A stretch of 24,251 nt of DNA, from positions 1-24,251 of the forward strand of contig JAJDIC010000028.1 in NCBI GenBank assembly GCA_030266525.1, in the 5' to 3' direction. A program made the translations under genes and the position numbers. The DNA comes from Desulfovibrio sp. OttesenSCG-928-G15. GTDB taxonomy: Bacteria > Desulfobacterota > Desulfovibrionia > Desulfovibrionales > Desulfovibrionaceae. This document shows, piece after piece, positions 7,796 through 16,012 of this stretch (position 1 is the first letter of the stretch; each line of letters starts with the position of its first letter). Below the pieces are notes generated by a model. The model was not told the origin of the DNA and ran no database searches. It saw nothing but the letters and a program-made list of their open reading frames with translations.

Positions 7796-8791
7796 CTACT
7801 TGCCACCCTGCATGGTTTCTGCAAATTTTTCTATGGTATTCTTCTTTTCAGCCTTGAGCGAGTGGTAATCTATCTTGATGGAGCGCTTCACGGCCTCTTC
7901 CGGGGAAGCCACCGGCAGGCCGGGGTGCAGTTTCACGTCGTTACGTACCGGAAGCGTACCTTCCCCGGCAATGATTACCTGGGATTCCTTGGAAAGAAGG
8001 AAGTCGACAAACTTTTGGGCTGCGGAAAGGTTTTCCGTTCCCTTGATAATGGCTACGGGGCTTGGAACAACAAGTATTTCCTGCGGGAATGCATAGCCAA
8101 GGGTTGCGCCCTTCTTGATTTTATCAAGGGTGATGTAGTCAACGGCAATGCAGCCGGCTAGTTCGCCGGAAGCGGTGTCGTCCACAACCTGGCCCGCGCC
8201 CTTGCCGATTTTGGATTTGTTGGCCGCCATTTTTTCAACAAATTCCCAGCCGAACTGCTTGACCAGCAGGGAAATGGACATGTAGGCCGTGCCGGAAAGG
8301 GCCGGGTTTGCAATGCCGAAAGCGCCCTTGAAGTCCGGGCCGAAAATGTCGTCCCACTTGGTGGGCGCTTCCTTGATAAAGCGGGTGTTATACACAATGC
8401 CCAGGGTTCCAAGCCTTGCGGCGGTGAAACTGCCGTCATGGTCTTCAAAGGGGTTTATCAATTCGACAAAATTCTTGGGCACATAGTTTTCCAGCATGCC
8501 CTCGGCTTTGAGGTTGTAAAAATCCGGTACTTCGCTGGTCCAGAGCACATCGGCCAGCACCTTGCCGGCCTGGCGCTCGGCGGCGATTTTCGCCATCAGC
8601 TTGCCCGCCCCGGCAGACTGGTAGTCAATGGTCACATCCGGATGCTGTTTTTTAAACGCTTCTACAATGGCGCCAATCAGCGATTCCTTCATTGAGGTGT
8701 ATAAAATCATCTTTTCCGCAGCAAAAGCCTGGCTTGCCAGACCCAGAACAAGGCAAAGGGCCACGGCGAGTGAAAGAAGTTTTCTATGCAC
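7796..8791 (-). CDS. ABC importer periplasmic substrate-binding protein (Fe3+ / 2-aminoethylphosphonate class)
   Basis: The start is the GTG at 8791, because AGGAGG lies 7 nt upstream and the frame then opens with a typical signal peptide: HRK, a hydrophobic core, and cleavage after SQAFA near residue 24. The mature part is about 307 residues with the fold signs of the FbpA/PhnS class: LYTSMKESL at the start, SAGAGKLMAKI, ADVLWTSE, LGIVYNTRF, and PVAIIKGTEN near the end. Ferric-binding members usually carry two adjacent tyrosines in the VDYY region. Here the matching place reads AVDYITLD, with a single Tyr. Iron as substrate is therefore uncertain. It is the first gene of the operon, with its own promoter. 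Confidence 0.92.
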   Translation of the reverse strand: MHRKLLSLAVALCLVLGLASQAFAAEKMILYTSMKESLIGAIVEAFKKQHPDVTIDYQSAGAGKLMAKIAAERQAGKVLADVLWTSEVPDFYNLKAEGMLENYVPKNFVELINPFEDHDGSFTAARLGTLGIVYNTRFIKEAPTKWDDIFGPDFKGAFGIANPALSGTAYMSISLLVKQFGWEFVEKMAANKSKIGKGAGQVVDDTASGELAGCIAVDYITLDKIKKGATLGYAFPQEILVVPSPVAIIKGTENLSAAQKFVDFLLSKESQVIIAGEGTLPVRNDVKLHPGLPVASPEEAVKRSIKIDYHSLKAEKKNTIEKFAETMQGGK

Positions 8792-8850
8792 GGGAAATCC
8801 TCCTGGTGCTTGAAGTTGCAGTTGAAACCGGCAAAATGACAGTGCTTGGA

Positions 8851-8879
8851 ATTTTATCAAAGCTTTGCCGTTTCGACAA
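8851..8879 (-). promoter_or_regulatory. Sigma-70-like promoter of the ABC importer operon
   Basis: On the minus strand, TTGTCG (8879-8874) and TAAAAT (8856-8851) are separated by exactly 17 bp. The -10 matches the consensus at 5 of 6 positions and the -35 at 4 of 6. The leader to the GTG would be about 50 nt. Confidence 0.5.
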
Positions 8880-8905
8880 TCATTTCCCGTTTGTCTGGCA
8901 TCTTC

Positions 8906-8933
8906 TTGACTGTTGTATAGCAGGCATTACCAT
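8906..8933 (+). promoter_or_regulatory. Possible promoter of the small heat-shock gene
   Basis: TTGACT (8906-8911) is followed after 16 bp by TACCAT (8928-8933), 4 of 6 matches. It lies in the 213-bp divergent region shared with the importer operon. No clear sigma-32 consensus or CIRCE element was seen. Confidence 0.3.
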
Positions 8934-9004
8934 ACTCTCATACAAATAAACCCGCGTGAACGCCCGTTGCGGCAGTTTTGCGGCACTCACATATGAGGTA
9001 GAAT

Positions 9005-9559
9005 ATGTACACACACAAACGCTCCCCCTGGAACAGTCTGCAAGTAGCAAGGGCGCATTCGCCTGCCCTGCGAACACATAGCTTTGCGGTTTCACCGCCT
9101 CCCTTGTACATGGAGCTGGACAGAATCTTTGACGGGCTTGTGAACGGGTACTTCCCTTCCGACAGGCGCAAAGATGCCGAAACAGCACCGGGGGAAGGCA
9201 TGATCCGTCCAAACCTTGATATCAGCGGTGACGACAGGCAGTATTTCGTGACCGTAGAAGTGCCCGGCGTCAACGAAAATGACCTGCTGGTTGAAGTGGA
9301 AAACGGCACGCTTGTGATCAGCGGTGAAAAGAAATACGAACACAGCAACCAGGGTAATCAGGACGGGCAGGAAAACGGCAGGCGGTACATCCGTCTGGAG
9401 CGCAGCTTCGGGTCTTTCCGGCGTGTGCTGCAGTTGCCGGATGATGTGGATGGCGCGGCCATTACAGCTTCCTGCAAGGACGGCCTTCTTGCCATTACCC
9501 TGCCGCGAAAGGAAGAAGCGGTGGAAAACACCCGGCGTATTGACGTGAACAGGGAATAA
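9005..9559 (+). CDS. Small heat-shock protein, Hsp20/alpha-crystallin family
   Basis: A 184-residue ATP-independent holdase chaperone. The N-terminal 65 residues are variable. The alpha-crystallin domain spans about 68-165, from RPNLDISGDDRQYFVTVEVPGV through ENGTLVISGEK to the conserved end GLLAITLPRKE. An I-x-V element (RRIDV) near the C-terminus resembles the IXI motif used for oligomer assembly. The ATG at 9005 follows GAGG at 7 nt. The gene stands alone on the plus strand, divergent from the importer operon. Confidence 0.93.
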   Translation: MYTHKRSPWNSLQVARAHSPALRTHSFAVSPPPLYMELDRIFDGLVNGYFPSDRRKDAETAPGEGMIRPNLDISGDDRQYFVTVEVPGVNENDLLVEVENGTLVISGEKKYEHSNQGNQDGQENGRRYIRLERSFGSFRRVLQLPDDVDGAAITASCKDGLLAITLPRKEEAVENTRRIDVNRE

Positions 9560-9593
9560 GTTCAGCCTGTCCTTGCGCCACGCGCTGATACAC

Positions 9594-9622
9594 ATGCCGG
9601 GGGAGGCGACTTTCCCCGGCAT
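9594..9622 (+). terminator. Hairpin after the small heat-shock gene
   Basis: ATGCCGGGG (9594-9602) pairs with CCCCGGCAT (9614-9622), lying 35 nt after the hsp20 stop. There is no T-run after it, so it is only a weak candidate terminator. Confidence 0.4.
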
Positions 9623-9706
9623 TACAACATTGTTACCCGCAATACCGGACAGTTTTTTCGCCTGGACTTCGCCCTGGCGGAAAAGCGCATGTTCTTGTGA
9701 GCTATC

Positions 9707-10240
9707 ATGCAAAAGATTCGAATTTCCGATGCGCAATCGCCCTGGTTTGACCGGGCCTGGGACATTTATACCGCCTCTTTTCCCCGCGATGAGATACGCA
9801 GTCGCGCCGAACAGGCACGGCTGTATGCAAAGCCGGATTACCGGATGGACGCCTGGGTGGAAGAGGACCGGCTTGTCGGCTTTCTTGCCTGGTGGAATTT
9901 TGACGATGCGCGGTATATCGAGCACCTGGCTATCAACCCGGACTGCCGCTCCGGCGGCTACGGCTCTCGCATATTACAGGCCTGGCTGGCCGAGGACGAG
10001 CGGCCCGTGTACCTTGAAATCGAAAAGCCGGTTGACGAGCGGACAAAACGGCGACTCGGCTTTTACAGCCGCCTCGGCTTTTTGTTAAGCCCCATGACCC
10101 ACATACAACCCCCCTATAACCGACAGGGGCCGGGGGTAGCTCTTACAGTGCTTTCCTGGCCTGCTGCGATTAGCTGGGACAGGTATGAGATCCTGCTGCA
10201 GAATTTGCATTCCCATGTATGGGCAGATATAAAGGCGTAG
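9707..10240 (+). CDS. GNAT-family N-acetyltransferase
   Basis: A 177-residue protein with the GNAT fold. Motif A reads [20 protein letters not shown] (from residue 71), with the acetyl-CoA pyrophosphate loop R81-x-x-G84-x-G86. [10 protein letters not shown] is the following strand, and [11 protein letters not shown] is the usual motif B. Acetyl-CoA is the expected donor; the acceptor cannot be told. The start ATG at 9707 has only a weak ribosome site (GTGAG), but no better in-frame start is seen. It is separated from both neighbours by more than 100 bp. Confidence 0.85.
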   Translation: MQKIRISDAQSPWFDRAWDIYTASFPRDEIRSRAEQARLYAKPDYRMDAWVEEDRLVGFLAWWNFDDARYIEHLAINPDCRSGGYGSRILQAWLAEDERPVYLEIEKPVDERTKRRLGFYSRLGFLLSPMTHIQPPYNRQGPGVALTVLSWPAAISWDRYEILLQNLHSHVWADIKA

Positions 10241-10433
10241 CAACGACGCCAGGAGGAAGAACTCAGCATTTCCTTGCGTATATGCCGGGTTTCAGCCCTT
10301 TTTACCGGGGCAATATGCTGCCTGTCTTGCCGATGCTTCCTCGTGTTGCCTGATTGCTTCTGGCAGGCTATGGTGTTTGCCGAACATTTGCCGGGCGGGT
10401 CTTTACCCAGTGCGGCGCTGGAGGAGTTTACCA

Positions 10434-10919
10434 ATGAACAAATCGCCGCGCGTCTTTTCTGATAAGGAACGGGCAATCCTGCGCATTGTGCAGAAAAATA
10501 TTCCCGATTCGCTAACGCCCTTTGCGGATATTGCCCAAATGACCGGCGCAAGCGAGGAAGAGGTGCTCGCCCTGCTTGTCGAGCTTTCCGAACAGGGCGC
10601 TATTCGTCGCTTTGGGGTAAGTCTGAAACACCAGAAAGCCGGCTTTACTCATAACGCCATGGTCGCCTGGATGGTTACTCCCGAAATCGCTGATGAATGC
10701 GGCAAGATGGCCGCAAAAAATCCCATGATTTCCCATTGTTACTACCGCCCGTCCGATGCTCCGGACTGGCCGTATGAGTTGTATACCATGATTCACGGCA
10801 AAAGCGCGGATGACTATGAAGAAGTTATCGAACAGTTGATTAATACAACGCCACTCAAAGAATACGCTGTGTTACAAAGTATTCGTGAACTCAAGAAAAC
10901 TTCCATGACCTATTTTTAA
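10434..10919 (+). CDS. ahbB: Siroheme decarboxylase subunit AhbB (Lrp/AsnC-like)
   Basis: A 161-residue Lrp-like protein. An N-terminal winged-helix part (about 10-60, ending [16 protein letters not shown]) is followed by a C-terminal ferredoxin-like part with SHCYYR (100-105), [11 protein letters not shown] (112-122) and the ending [10 protein letters not shown]. These words mark the AhbB branch of the AhbA/AhbB pair, which removes two acetate carboxyls from sirohaem to give 12,18-didecarboxysirohaem in the alternative haem route of sulfate reducers. The ATG at 10434 is chosen for its GGAGGAG ribosome site. hemL follows 95 bp later. The partner AhbA is not in this window. Confidence 0.88.
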   Translation: MNKSPRVFSDKERAILRIVQKNIPDSLTPFADIAQMTGASEEEVLALLVELSEQGAIRRFGVSLKHQKAGFTHNAMVAWMVTPEIADECGKMAAKNPMISHCYYRPSDAPDWPYELYTMIHGKSADDYEEVIEQLINTTPLKEYAVLQSIRELKKTSMTYF

Positions 10920-11014
10920 ATGATACGCGCTTGGCGGGGTTTTTGTGGCCCTGTCGTGCCGTGCGACCTTTCGCAAAACCGCAACCTATCTGCCATATAT
11001 TGCAAGGAGCTTCC

Positions 11015-12286
11015 ATGAACGAGCGTTCGCGTACTTTGTTCCAGCAGGCGCGTGAATATATACCCGGCGGCGTGAACAGCCCTGTCCGGGCCTGTGTTTC
11101 CGTTGGTGCCGATCCCCTGTTTATTGCCTCTGCCAATGGCGGCACGGTTACAAGCGTTGACGGGCAAACCTACGTTGATTTTGTACAGTCCTGGGGCCCC
11201 ATGTTGCTCGGGCACAACCACCCGGCAGTGGCAGAAGCCGTGCATGCAGCCGTTGACCGAGGTACAAGCTTTGGCGCGCCCTGTGAAGATGAGGTCATTT
11301 TGGCCAAAATGGTTGTCGAGGCTGTTCCTACAGTCGAAATGGTACGCATGGTCAACTCCGGCACCGAGGCGACCATGAGCGCCCTGCGTCTGGCCAGGGG
11401 CGTTACCGGGCGTAACAGGCTCGTCAAATTTGAGGGCTGCTACCATGGCCATGGCGATCCCTTTCTTGCCAGCGCAGGTTCAGGCGTGGCTACCCTGTCC
11501 ATTCCCGGAACGCCGGGCGTTCCGGCAGCTGTTGTGGAAGACACGCTGCTGTGCCCCTATAACGATCTTGAGGCTGTGAAGCGACTGTTCGAGGCGCACG
11601 GCAAGGATATTGCGGCAATCATCGTTGAGCCGGCCGCCGGCAACATGGGCCTTGTGCCGGCGGTGGAAGGCTTCCTTCCGGGGCTGCGTGACATTTGCAC
11701 CGAATACGGCAGTCTCTTGATCTTTGACGAAGTGATAACCGGCTTTCGCGCTTCCTACGGCGGGGCGCAGGCCCGTTTCGGCATCAAGCCGGACCTGACC
11801 ACCATGGGCAAGATTATCGGCGGCGGCCTTCCTGTGGGGGCCTACGGCGGCAAAAGGGAATATATGGAGCAGATAGCGCCTGTCGGCGGGGTGTATCAGG
11901 CGGGCACCCTTTCAGGTAATCCCCTGGCCATGGCTGCGGGCATTGCTACCCTCAAGGTCTTGCAGGAAAGTGACTACACAGCGCTGGAAGCCAGGGTTAC
12001 CGCTCTGTGCGACGGCCTGAGCGCATGCTTTGCTGCCAAGGGTATTCCCGTATGTATTACCCGTCTGGCCAGTATGTTCACCATATTCTTTACCAACTCG
12101 CCCGTAACCAATTTTGCTCAGGCCAAAAGCAGCGATGCCGAACGCTATGCCCGCTATTTCCGGCATATGCGGGATAAGGGCTACTTCCTTGCGCCATCGG
12201 CCTTTGAAACCGGAATGGCTTCTTTTGCCCATTCTGAACAGGACTTTGCCGGATTTTTGCAGGCGAGCGAAAGCTTTACCGGCTAA
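11015..12286 (+). CDS. hemL: Glutamate-1-semialdehyde 2,1-aminomutase
   Basis: A 423-residue PLP enzyme that turns glutamate-1-semialdehyde into 5-aminolevulinate, the first tetrapyrrole precursor in the C5 pathway. The family length is about 430. Visible marks are [15 protein letters not shown] (114-128), GCYHGHGD (141-148), the cofactor Asp238 in [11 protein letters not shown], and the Schiff-base Lys266 in [18 protein letters not shown]. The ATG at 11015 has AAGGAG 5-6 nt upstream; an in-frame start further up would lack a ribosome site. It stands just after ahbB and before cbiG, making a tetrapyrrole gene group. Confidence 0.97.
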   Translation: MNERSRTLFQQAREYIPGGVNSPVRACVSVGADPLFIASANGGTVTSVDGQTYVDFVQSWGPMLLGHNHPAVAEAVHAAVDRGTSFGAPCEDEVILAKMVVEAVPTVEMVRMVNSGTEATMSALRLARGVTGRNRLVKFEGCYHGHGDPFLASAGSGVATLSIPGTPGVPAAVVEDTLLCPYNDLEAVKRLFEAHGKDIAAIIVEPAAGNMGLVPAVEGFLPGLRDICTEYGSLLIFDEVITGFRASYGGAQARFGIKPDLTTMGKIIGGGLPVGAYGGKREYMEQIAPVGGVYQAGTLSGNPLAMAAGIATLKVLQESDYTALEARVTALCDGLSACFAAKGIPVCITRLASMFTIFFTNSPVTNFAQAKSSDAERYARYFRHMRDKGYFLAPSAFETGMASFAHSEQDFAGFLQASESFTG

Positions 12287-12582
12287 AAATTGCTTCCTCT
12301 CATTGTAAACCCGGCTTTTTCCTTCTTGCAAGGAAGGCTTTGCCCTTGTGACAAACCAGAGCTGATTACCTTTGAGCATGTATACATTTTCAATGGTAAT
12401 CAGCTCTGGTGATATGTCATGCTTTTACTGTCGTAAAAGCATGAAGAGCGCAAAGCTAAAAATGTGGCTTTTGGCTTTGTTCACGCCGCCTATGGCGGCG
12501 CGCACCCCCTTCGGGGTTGCGACTATTGTCGCTTGACGCGACACTAGCCGGGTTTGCTCATTTCCGGCTCAGGATATGGTCT
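12287..12582. ncRNA. Array of back-to-back hairpins between hemL and cbiG (structured RNA or palindromic repeat cluster)
   Basis: Six stem-loops lie almost end to end. (1) 12355-12410 has 16-bp perfect arms and an inner part (TTGA/TCAA and ATGTATACAT) that continues the same dyad, making a near-perfect 56-bp palindrome. (2) 12417-12444 is a perfect 12-bp stem with TGTC loop. (3) 12451-12479 has 11 pairs including one G-T. (4) 12484-12500 is CGCCGCC-TAT-GGCGGCG. (5) 12502-12520 is GCAcCCCC/GGGGtTGC with one mismatch. (6) 12519-12532 is GCGAC-TATT-GTCGC. No protein frame is convincing here. It could be a leader of cbiG, a processed small RNA or a cluster of extragenic palindromes. Confidence 0.5.
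12355..12410. repeat. 56-bp near-perfect palindrome
   Basis: The arms ACCAGAGCTGATTACC (12355-12370) and GGTAATCAGCTCTGGT (12395-12410) are exact inverted repeats. The 24-nt interior is also symmetric around 12382/12383, apart from three facing positions. It starts 69 bp after the hemL stop. Confidence 0.85.
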
Positions 12583-13845
12583 ATGTCCCACTGTTTCGGT
12601 CGCTACGCGCTGTATGTCCTTACTCCTCAGGGCCTGGCCCTTTGCCGAAAACTTGCAGGGCGTATCGAGGCAGATGTCTTTGTTTTGCGGCAGGTGCTTG
12701 AGACGCAGGCGGAGTCAGGCTTCGGCTTTTTCCCCCAGCCAGACTCCGGCTTGCGTTTTGTTGCTTTTGACTCCTTGCGTGATGCAGTCCGTGAGGCTTT
12801 TTCTCATTACTCCTGCCACTTGTTCATAACAGCGACCGGCATTGCCGTGCGTATGATCGCTCCCCTGATCGCGCACAAGGCCACCGATCCTGCGGTGCTG
12901 GTCACGGATCAGCAGGGGCGTTTTGTCATCAGCCTGCTTTCCGGCCATCTCGGCGGTGCGAATGCCGAGGCGCGATGCTTTGCGCAACTACTGGGGGCGC
13001 AGCCGGTTATTACCACGGCAACAGACAGTGAGGGGCTGCCCTCCATTGACCTGTTGGCTGCCGGAGCAGGCCTGCATATTGTCAGTCTGGACGCCTGCAA
13101 ACAGGTCAGCGCGGCGCTGCTGCGCAGAGAGCCGGTTTTTTTGTATGACCCCTGCAATGCGCTGGGCCTGGATAACACCTTTTGGTCTGATGCTGATGTT
13201 GCGCATGGTTTGGATGATAGTCTTCAGTGGGGTGATGCGTATGGCCTTACGGGAGTGGCCGGGGCTGTTCCTGTCCGGCGAAGCAGTATTTTTACCCCCG
13301 TGAAGGATATGGACGAAGCCCTGCGCGTGGCACAGGCCAAGGCTTGTGTTATCGTAAATGAGTATATTCCCGAACACGGCGCGTATGACACCCTTTGCTG
13401 GCTGCATCCCAAAAATCTTTATGTCGGTATTGGGTTGCGGCGCGGCGCGTCCGCTGACGCAGTGCTTGACGCGCTCACGACCTGCCTGGCTCAAAGCAGG
13501 TTGAGTATGCACAGCATCAGCGCTTTGGCTTCCGTGGACATAAAGGCTGATGAGCCAGGCCTTTGCGCAGTAGCCGAAACCCTTGGCATCCCCCTTGCCT
13601 TTTACTCTTCCAGTGAGCTGGCCCAATTCCCCTGCACCCTGCCATCGCCCAAGGTCATGGAAGTGCTCGGCATTCCCGGTGTGTGTGAAAATGCTGCCCT
13701 TGCAGCGGCAAAGTATTTTACTGCCCCCGTCCGTGCTGCTTCTCGCTTGTCAGGAGAAGGCGCATACCGGGCGGAGCTTCTTTTGCCCAAACAGATCCAT
13801 GGTCCGGTTACTATCGCAGTGGCCCGTCGGCATGCGTCGCCATAA
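12583..13845 (+). CDS. cbiG: Cobalt-precorrin-5A hydrolase CbiG
   Basis: A 420-residue protein of the anaerobic cobalamin pathway. It opens the delta-lactone ring of cobalt-precorrin-5A and releases acetaldehyde. Family marks are FITATGIAVRMIAPLI (81-96), SGHLGGANAEA (120-130), TATDSEGLPSID (145-156), and a C-terminal CbiG domain from about 285 (YVGIGLRRGAS... SVDIKADEPGL... FYSSSEL). The start at 12583 is chosen because AGGA lies 9 nt upstream and the family's first strand (RYALYVLTPQG) follows directly. An upstream ATG at 12517 would lie inside the hairpin array. The gene is flanked by structured non-coding DNA on both sides. Confidence 0.93.
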   Translation: MSHCFGRYALYVLTPQGLALCRKLAGRIEADVFVLRQVLETQAESGFGFFPQPDSGLRFVAFDSLRDAVREAFSHYSCHLFITATGIAVRMIAPLIAHKATDPAVLVTDQQGRFVISLLSGHLGGANAEARCFAQLLGAQPVITTATDSEGLPSIDLLAAGAGLHIVSLDACKQVSAALLRREPVFLYDPCNALGLDNTFWSDADVAHGLDDSLQWGDAYGLTGVAGAVPVRRSSIFTPVKDMDEALRVAQAKACVIVNEYIPEHGAYDTLCWLHPKNLYVGIGLRRGASADAVLDALTTCLAQSRLSMHSISALASVDIKADEPGLCAVAETLGIPLAFYSSSELAQFPCTLPSPKVMEVLGIPGVCENAALAAAKYFTAPVRAASRLSGEGAYRAELLLPKQIHGPVTIAVARRHASP

Positions 13846-13994
13846 TTTCGTCGCTGCGCCAGCCTTTGGAGGAAGCGCTGAGTAATGGGGATGTTTGCCC
13901 CTGCCCACGTTGCGGCAGAACCCCCTTAAGGTCATGGACGAGAGAGTCCACCCCCTCCTGGTGAACCTGTCGCGCCGGGCTTGGCAGCCCGCGA

Positions 13995-14039
13995 CCAGTG
14001 TCCTGATTTTGTATATGCATTTATGGTTCAGGACACTGG
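13995..14039. repeat. 12-bp inverted repeat with 21-nt loop downstream of cbiG
   Basis: CCAGTGTCCTGA (13995-14006) and TCAGGACACTGG (14028-14039) are perfect inverted repeats. There is no T-run, so a simple intrinsic terminator is doubtful. Its outer bases resemble those of the 12355-12410 palindrome (ACCAG...CTGATT in both). Confidence 0.7.
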
Positions 14040-14241
14040 CTTGTCATGTGCGAAATCATAGCGGGGTTGAGCGGGTTGTCCTGGACAACGGTTTTGGCTG
14101 GTATATTCCCCGGGCATCCCTTCAATAATTCTCCTTCCCCACATTCCGAATGGATTAGCTTGACTTGAATCACGCTCTGTTTTTTCCCTGAAGTCGTTCA
14201 ATAGTCTGTTTTTTCATGGCAAATCGGGTTTAATTTTTTTC

Positions 14242-14270
14242 TTGACTTATTTTAAACTTTATCCAAATGT
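14242..14270 (+). promoter_or_regulatory. Possible promoter of the lipoprotein-coaBC group
   Basis: TTGACT (14242-14247) lies in a strongly AT-rich stretch 50 bp before the lipoprotein ATG. The hexamer 17 bp further (AAATGT) is a poor -10, so the exact -10 is uncertain. Confidence 0.3.
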
Positions 14271-14294
14271 TCTTTATAAAGTAAGGAGAACACC

Positions 14295-14801
14295 ATGCGT
14301 AACATTCTGCTGATCGCAGTGTCGTTAATACTACTCGCTTGTGGGGGCTGCGCCGCCGATGGTACTATCAAGAACCCCTTTGCCCAGGAAGAAGCGCCTC
14401 CTGTAAATAGCTATTATTTCAGCGAGTTTTCTGACATACCCATTCCTAATGAAATGAGTGAATCACGGGCAGATACTTTTATCACTTTCGCTCATTCCGG
14501 CGTTAAGTGCGGAGTACAGCATTTCAGTGGGCGTGTTGAAACTGTTTCACTCATGAATACCATGCGCCGTTTTATGTCCAGCAATGGCTGGACAATGCGC
14601 TCGCTCCTGCGCAGCAAGGAGTCCATCATTGTGTTTGAAAAGCCTGACCGGATTGCCACCATGCAGATCAGCGACGGCGCAATCAGCACGACCCTGCGAC
14701 TCTTCGTCTCTTCCAAGCTGGAAGGTGACGCAGCGTCAAGTGAGATTAATTCGTACACGCCCGCACAAGGCTCTGAGCAACAACAGCAATTAAGCCAATG
14801 A
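14295..14801 (+). CDS. Conserved lipoprotein of unknown function
   Basis: A 168-residue protein with a lipoprotein signal: MRN, a hydrophobic stretch, and lipobox LLAC with the lipidated Cys at 16. The residues after it (GGCAADG) do not carry an Asp at +2, so outer-membrane sorting is possible. The body contains SEFSDIPIPNEM, a GRVETVSLMNTMRRFMSSNGW segment and a KESIIVFEKPDR segment. This order (a short beta unit, a helix ending in GW, then a strand ending in FEKP) recurs in small lipoproteins of Desulfovibrio whose role is unknown. The last 20 residues are Ser/Gln rich. AAGGAG lies 7 nt before the ATG. The stop overlaps the coaBC start in ATGA, so the genes are coupled. Confidence 0.8.
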   Translation: MRNILLIAVSLILLACGGCAADGTIKNPFAQEEAPPVNSYYFSEFSDIPIPNEMSESRADTFITFAHSGVKCGVQHFSGRVETVSLMNTMRRFMSSNGWTMRSLLRSKESIIVFEKPDRIATMQISDGAISTTLRLFVSSKLEGDAASSEINSYTPAQGSEQQQQLSQ

Positions 14802-16012
14802 TGTCCATTCCTGCCATACCGCTTCTCAAGAGCCGCAGACTCCACCTGGGAGTTTGCGGCTCTGTCGCCGCGTATAAAGCCATAGACCTCATGCGTCTGT
14901 TGCAGAAAGCGGGAATTTCAGTAAGTGTTACGCTTACTGAGTCCGCGAGTCGCTTTGTTACTCCGCTTTCTTTTGAGGCGCTCGGCGCAGACCCTGTGTA
15001 TACCGGTATGTTCGGGCAGGATGAAGGGCTTTTGTTTGGCCATCTACAGCCGGGCAGAACCTCTGACGCGTTGCTGATTGCTCCCGCCACCGCGCAAACG
15101 ATAGCCAGATTAGCGCAGGGTATGGCAGATGACATGCTCAGCGCTCAGGCACTTGCCTTCAAAGGGCCGGTGCTGATAGCCCCGGCAATGAACCCCTCCA
15201 TGTGGGCCAATCCGGCTACCAAACATAATATCTCTGTCTTGCAAGAGCGCGGTTATACCATTATCGGCCCTGGGAGCGGCGTAGTTGCCTGTGGCGATGA
15301 AGGTGAAGGCAAGCTTGCGCCAGTGGAGGAAATTGCTTTTCAAGCCGCGGCCGCCCTTTGTCCTGATGATTATTCCGATACCAAAATATTGGTAACCCTT
15401 GGGCCAACCTGGGAAAGCTGGGATAGCGTGCGCGTGTGGACAAACCGCTCTACAGGTCGTATGGGCTCTGCCCTGGCCAGCGTTGCTGCCCTGCGCGGGG
15501 CTACTGTATACGCTGTAGCGGGTCCGGTAAGTGTTCCGCTTCCTGCTTCTGTTCATTGCAAAAAGGTGCAGAGCGCCGAAGAAATGTTCAGCGCAGCCTC
15601 ATCTATTTGGGAGACGTGTACCCACGGCATTTTTACCGCAGCGGTGGCAGACTTCAAGCCTGTACCTCACACAGGCGGTAAATTTAAAAAACACGGCAAC
15701 CTCGATGGATTTTCCATTTCCCTGCTGCCGAACCCGGATATTTTGGCAACCCTTTCCGCCAGAAAGGACAAGCAGAAGATTCTCGGCTTTGCCGCGGAAA
15801 CCAAAGATATTGAAGAAGCGGTTCAGTCAAAACTGCTTGCGAAGCACGCGGATTTGTTGGCAGGTAACATTGTCGGGCAGCAAGAGGGGGGCTTTGGCGA
15901 CGCCAACAACAGCATGTACGTACTTGACCGAAACGGCAAGAACGCGCATTGGCCCCTTCTTCCCAAAGAGGAAGTGGCGTGGAGGCTTCTTGATTGGCTA
16001 TTAACCCTATAA
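14798..16012 (+). CDS. coaBC: Bifunctional phosphopantothenoylcysteine decarboxylase / phosphopantothenate-cysteine ligase
   Basis: A 404-residue flavoprotein that joins cysteine to 4'-phosphopantothenate and decarboxylates the product to 4'-phosphopantetheine for coenzyme A. The CoaC half (about 14-190) shows GVCGSVAAYK, the catalytic His82 in FGHL, PAMNPSMW (129-136) and the active-site Cys165 in GVVACGDEGEGKLA. The CoaB half (about 195-404) shows LGPTWESWDSVRVWTNRSTGRMG, AAVADFKP with a following KFKKHG, and GFAAET. It starts inside the stop of the lipoprotein gene and its end overlaps the next gene by 19 bp. Confidence 0.96.
   Translation: MMSIPAIPLLKSRRLHLGVCGSVAAYKAIDLMRLLQKAGISVSVTLTESASRFVTPLSFEALGADPVYTGMFGQDEGLLFGHLQPGRTSDALLIAPATAQTIARLAQGMADDMLSAQALAFKGPVLIAPAMNPSMWANPATKHNISVLQERGYTIIGPGSGVVACGDEGEGKLAPVEEIAFQAAAALCPDDYSDTKILVTLGPTWESWDSVRVWTNRSTGRMGSALASVAALRGATVYAVAGPVSVPLPASVHCKKVQSAEEMFSAASSIWETCTHGIFTAAVADFKPVPHTGGKFKKHGNLDGFSISLLPNPDILATLSARKDKQKILGFAAETKDIEEAVQSKLLAKHADLLAGNIVGQQEGGFGDANNSMYVLDRNGKNAHWPLLPKEEVAWRLLDWLLTL

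Larger units (their letters stand above)
13846..14294. other. Intergenic region between cbiG and the lipoprotein gene, rich in hairpins
   Basis: Several small stems follow one another: GGGG/CCCC (13887-13901), CTGCC/GGCAG (13901-13918), TGGAC/GTCCA (13935-13950) and GTCGCG/CGCGAC (13969-13995). The long inverted repeat at 13995-14039 and an isolated 15-bp dyad GTTGTCC-T-GGACAAC (14075-14089) come next. The last 130 bp are AT-rich and hold the lipoprotein promoter. No convincing gene is present. Confidence 0.5.

Noticed and set aside
10274..10462. Cys-rich 62-codon plus frame before ahbB
   Set aside because: It would need a TTG start far from the AGGAGG seen near 10251, and it overlaps the ahbB start.
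12287..12582. Cobalamin riboswitch in front of cbiG
   Set aside because: The B12-box (GCCACTG-type) and the typical long-range pairing are not seen; only simple tandem hairpins are present.
13846..13964. Short plus frame after cbiG encoding a CPCPRCGR zinc-finger-like word
   Set aside because: There is no start codon with a ribosome site and no conserved context, and the bases also form several hairpins. Treated as chance.
13846..14000. Possible SRP RNA or tRNA-like gene because of GGAGGAAGC and several small stems
   Set aside because: The conserved SRP loop bases and tRNA T-loop are absent, and the stems do not form either fold.
13895..14128. 77-codon plus frame between cbiG and the lipoprotein gene
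   Set aside because: No ribosome site, no recognisable domain, and it runs through the long inverted repeat.
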